A stretch of 7,424 nt of DNA from Acidobacteriota bacterium (GTDB lineage Bacteria; Acidobacteriota; Vicinamibacteria; Vicinamibacterales; 2-12-FULL-66-21): contig JACDDJ010000212.1 of the NCBI GenBank assembly GCA_013817065.1, forward strand, positions 1-7,424, in the 5' to 3' direction. The notes below the pieces were generated by a model. It saw only the letters and a program-made list of their open reading frames with translations, ran no database searches and had not been told where the DNA came from. Both the position numbers and the translations under genes were made by a program. Below are positions 5,599 through 7,424 of this stretch, piece after piece; the first letter of the stretch is position 1; every line of letters starts with the position of its first letter.

Positions 5599-7363
5599 AC
5601 TTCCGTCCTTGGATCCATCCGTCTACGCGCATCTCGAGCATGTCGAGCGGCAGCGCGCCACCGAGGAGCAGCGTGTCGTGGAAATCGCGGACGTCGAACC
5701 GGCTGCCGAGGGCGTTCTGCGCCTTCTGTCGCAGCGCCTTGATACGGAGCTCGCCGATCTTGTATGCGAGCGCCTGCCCCGGGTCAGCGACATAACGCTG
5801 AAGTTCCGTCTCGATGTTGTGCGGCGCGAGCGCCGAGTTGTCACGGAAGCAGGCCCGCGCGGTCTCGAGCGTCCAGCCCTTCCAGTGGATCCCGGTGTCG
5901 GCGACGAGGCGGCACGCCCGCCACATCTCGTACGACAGCCGCCCGAACCGCTCGTACGGATCGCGATAGATTCCCATTTCGACCGCCAGGAACTCCGAAT
6001 ACAGCCCCCACCCTTCCACGAACGCGGTGGTCGTGGCGTTGCGGCGGAACCAGGGCTGATCCCCGAGCTCCTGCGAGATGGCGATCTGGAGATGGTGACC
6101 CGGCACGGCCTCGTGGACGGTCAGCGCGGGCAGTTCGTAGAGCGGCCGTTGATCGAGCTTTCCCGTGTTGACGATGTACCCGCCGGCGATGCCGTTGGCC
6201 ATCGACCCGGGAAAGTACCGCCCCGTCGTGTACTGGTCCTCGATCTCGCGCGGAACCTCCCGCACGCCGTACGGCAGACGCGGCAGCGACTTCCGAAACA
6301 GCTTCGGCAGCGCGTCGTCAGCTCTCTTCGCGATCTCGGAAGCCTTCTCGAGCATCTCCTGACGCGTCCTGGCGTAGAACCGCGGATCGGTGCGAAGCCA
6401 CTGCAGGAAGTCGGCGAAGCTGCCGTTGAAGCCGGCGGCGCGAATCTGCTCCTGCATCTCGCGCCGGATGCGCGCCACCTCCTCGAGCCCGATGCCGTGG
6501 ATCTCGTCGGGCGTAAGGTTCGTCGTCGTGAAGGAGCGCGCGAGGAACGCATAGTAGTCGCGGCCCTCTTTCAGCGATCCGATGCCGAGGCCGGCGCGCG
6601 CCTTCGGCATGTACTCGCTGTCGAGGAAGCGCACCCACTCGCGGCGCGCCGCCGCGATCGGGCCGGTCGTGAGCGAGCGCGCGCGGGCATGCAGAGCGCC
6701 AGCGTGGGATTGCGGAATGGACGGCGGCAGCGAGGCAAGAGGCAGCAGCAGAGGATCCGTCTCAGGCGTCAGCGCTGCTTCGGCGCGCGCGATCTCGAGC
6801 GCGTTCTCGACGACCGATCGCGGCTGGGTGAAGCCCGTGGCCAGACCTCTGCGCGCGTTGGCGATGCTCTCCCGGATCATGCGCGGCATCGCTTCGAGCC
6901 GCGAGATCCACGCGTCGGCATCCCCCCGTGAGCCGACCGCGGTCGTCCGGGCGACATACCCGATCGATGTGCCGGCGCCACCCTCGTTGGTGAATGCCAG
7001 GCGGGCGGGATCGAACGCCGCGCGCTCGAGCCGCTCGTCGATCACCCGCTTCAGGAACGCATGATTGAAGCGGTCATCCGCCGCCGCAAGGGCGCTCGCG
7101 TCGAGGGCGTGCAGCCGCGAGGCGAAGGATTTTATGGCCGCGAGCCGACGCGCATCCGCCGCGGCCGTCAGCTCCGGCAGGCGGGCGAGCGCTTCCAGAT
7201 CCCCCTCGGCGCCTGCCGTGAGCGGATCCTCGGCGCGCTCGAACGCCTCCCAGTCGACGACGATTTTCGACCATGCCCCGGCAGCGTCCTGGAGACCATT
7301 CATCTCCATCGCGAGTCCGGAGGCGGCGACGAACAGGACAGCCGCAACCGTGATGAGCTTCAT
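5597..7363 (-). CDS. DUF885 family putative metallopeptidase with signal peptide
   Basis: 588 residues from ATG 7363, the normal size for the family (about 550-620). The N-terminus MKLITVAAVLFVAASGLA is a short signal peptide, so the protein is probably exported; the frame extends upstream for another 20 residues, but they are Arg/Cys-rich and overlap the end of another gene. A long helical N-terminal part (about 30-380) precedes the conserved core. This core has FPGSMANGIAGGYIVNTGKL (384-403), the HExxPGHH-type motif in TVHEAVPGHHLQ (415-426), EGWGLYSEFLAVEMG (450-464), DPGQALAYKIGELRI (527-541) and the family tail FHDTLLLGGALPLDMLE (561-577). His417, Glu418, His423 or His424, and Glu450 are plausible metal and catalytic residues, as expected for a zincin-like fold. 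No enzymatic function can be read from the sequence. The start lies seven bases after a stop codon upstream, suggesting an operon; GGTGGG is a weak ribosome site at minus-strand 7375-7380. Confidence 0.92.
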   Translation of the reverse strand: MKLITVAAVLFVAASGLAMEMNGLQDAAGAWSKIVVDWEAFERAEDPLTAGAEGDLEALARLPELTAAADARRLAAIKSFASRLHALDASALAAADDRFNHAFLKRVIDERLERAAFDPARLAFTNEGGAGTSIGYVARTTAVGSRGDADAWISRLEAMPRMIRESIANARRGLATGFTQPRSVVENALEIARAEAALTPETDPLLLPLASLPPSIPQSHAGALHARARSLTTGPIAAARREWVRFLDSEYMPKARAGLGIGSLKEGRDYYAFLARSFTTTNLTPDEIHGIGLEEVARIRREMQEQIRAAGFNGSFADFLQWLRTDPRFYARTRQEMLEKASEIAKRADDALPKLFRKSLPRLPYGVREVPREIEDQYTTGRYFPGSMANGIAGGYIVNTGKLDQRPLYELPALTVHEAVPGHHLQIAISQELGDQPWFRRNATTTAFVEGWGLYSEFLAVEMGIYRDPYERFGRLSYEMWRACRLVADTGIHWKGWTLETARACFRDNSALAPHNIETELQRYVADPGQALAYKIGELRIKALRQKAQNALGSRFDVRDFHDTLLLGGALPLDMLEMRVDGWIQGRK

Positions 7364-7370
7364 CGCCGAA

Positions 7371-7424
7371 TTATCCCACCTTGTCGGCATCGTCCGGCAC
7401 GAAGAACACACCGCGCGCGGCAAT
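7371..7424 (-). CDS. C-terminal end of an unknown gene upstream of the DUF885 gene (partial)
   Basis: From the right edge, the minus strand reads IAARGVFFVPDDADKVG and then TAA at 7371-7373, seven bases before the DUF885 start. The composition looks like a real protein end, while the competing frame (extending DUF885 upstream) is Arg/Cys/Ser-rich. Spacing suggests co-transcription with the DUF885 gene. Only 17 residues are visible and I do not recognise the family; it could also be a chance frame. Confidence 0.4.
   Translation of the reverse strand: MAARGVFFVPDDADKVG

Noticed and set aside
5372..6931. 519-residue open frame on the plus strand across the DUF885 gene
   Set aside because: It is antisense to a clear DUF885 protein with all family motifs; its translation is rich in Arg, Glu and Leu with no recognisable motif, as expected for a shadow frame in GC-rich DNA.
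7364..7423. Twenty-residue upstream extension of DUF885
   Set aside because: It destroys the signal peptide position, is rich in Arg, Cys and Ser, and overlaps a more protein-like frame that ends in TAA just before ATG 7363.

Overview
The window is GC-rich bacterial DNA with tightly packed genes. It has two unrelated blocks: a urate-to-ureidoglycolate degradation cluster (about 1-2894) and a pair of exported peptidase-type genes (about 3161-7363). The gene mix suggests a soil-type, high-GC Gram-negative lineage such as Acidobacteriota or Gemmatimonadota. Those groups often carry many S9 and DUF885 proteins with signal peptides. This placement is inference only; no rRNA or marker gene is present.

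Left block: on the minus strand, urate oxidase (568-1401) is followed one base later by allantoinase, which runs off the left edge (1-566). On the plus strand, allantoicase (1400-2410) overlaps OHCU decarboxylase (2391-2894) by 20 bases. The two arms diverge from a shared CATG at 1399-1402, so their start codons overlap. Together they cover urate to 5-hydroxyisourate (uricase), OHCU to S-allantoin (UraD), allantoin to allantoate (allantoinase) and allantoate to ureidoglycolate plus urea (allantoicase). 5-hydroxyisourate hydrolase and any ureidoglycolate-processing enzyme are not in the window.

Right block: an S9 prolyl-oligopeptidase-type serine peptidase with a signal peptide (3161-5314, plus) converges on a DUF885 putative metallopeptidase with a signal peptide (5597-7363, minus). 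A 17-residue C-terminal reading frame just upstream of the DUF885 gene (7371-7424) is probably the end of a preceding gene in the same operon.

The two gaps flanking the S9 gene look like gene graveyards. The left gap (2895-3160) holds a minus-strand fragment resembling the C-terminal part of an NmrA/SDR-type NAD(P)-binding protein. The right gap (5315-5596) holds a minus-strand fragment resembling the C-terminal end of a DUF418 membrane protein, broken by a one-base frameshift. I saw no tRNA, rRNA, CRISPR array, insertion sequence or phage gene. I did not find a clearly new system; the overlapping divergent starts and the two gene relics are the most unusual features.
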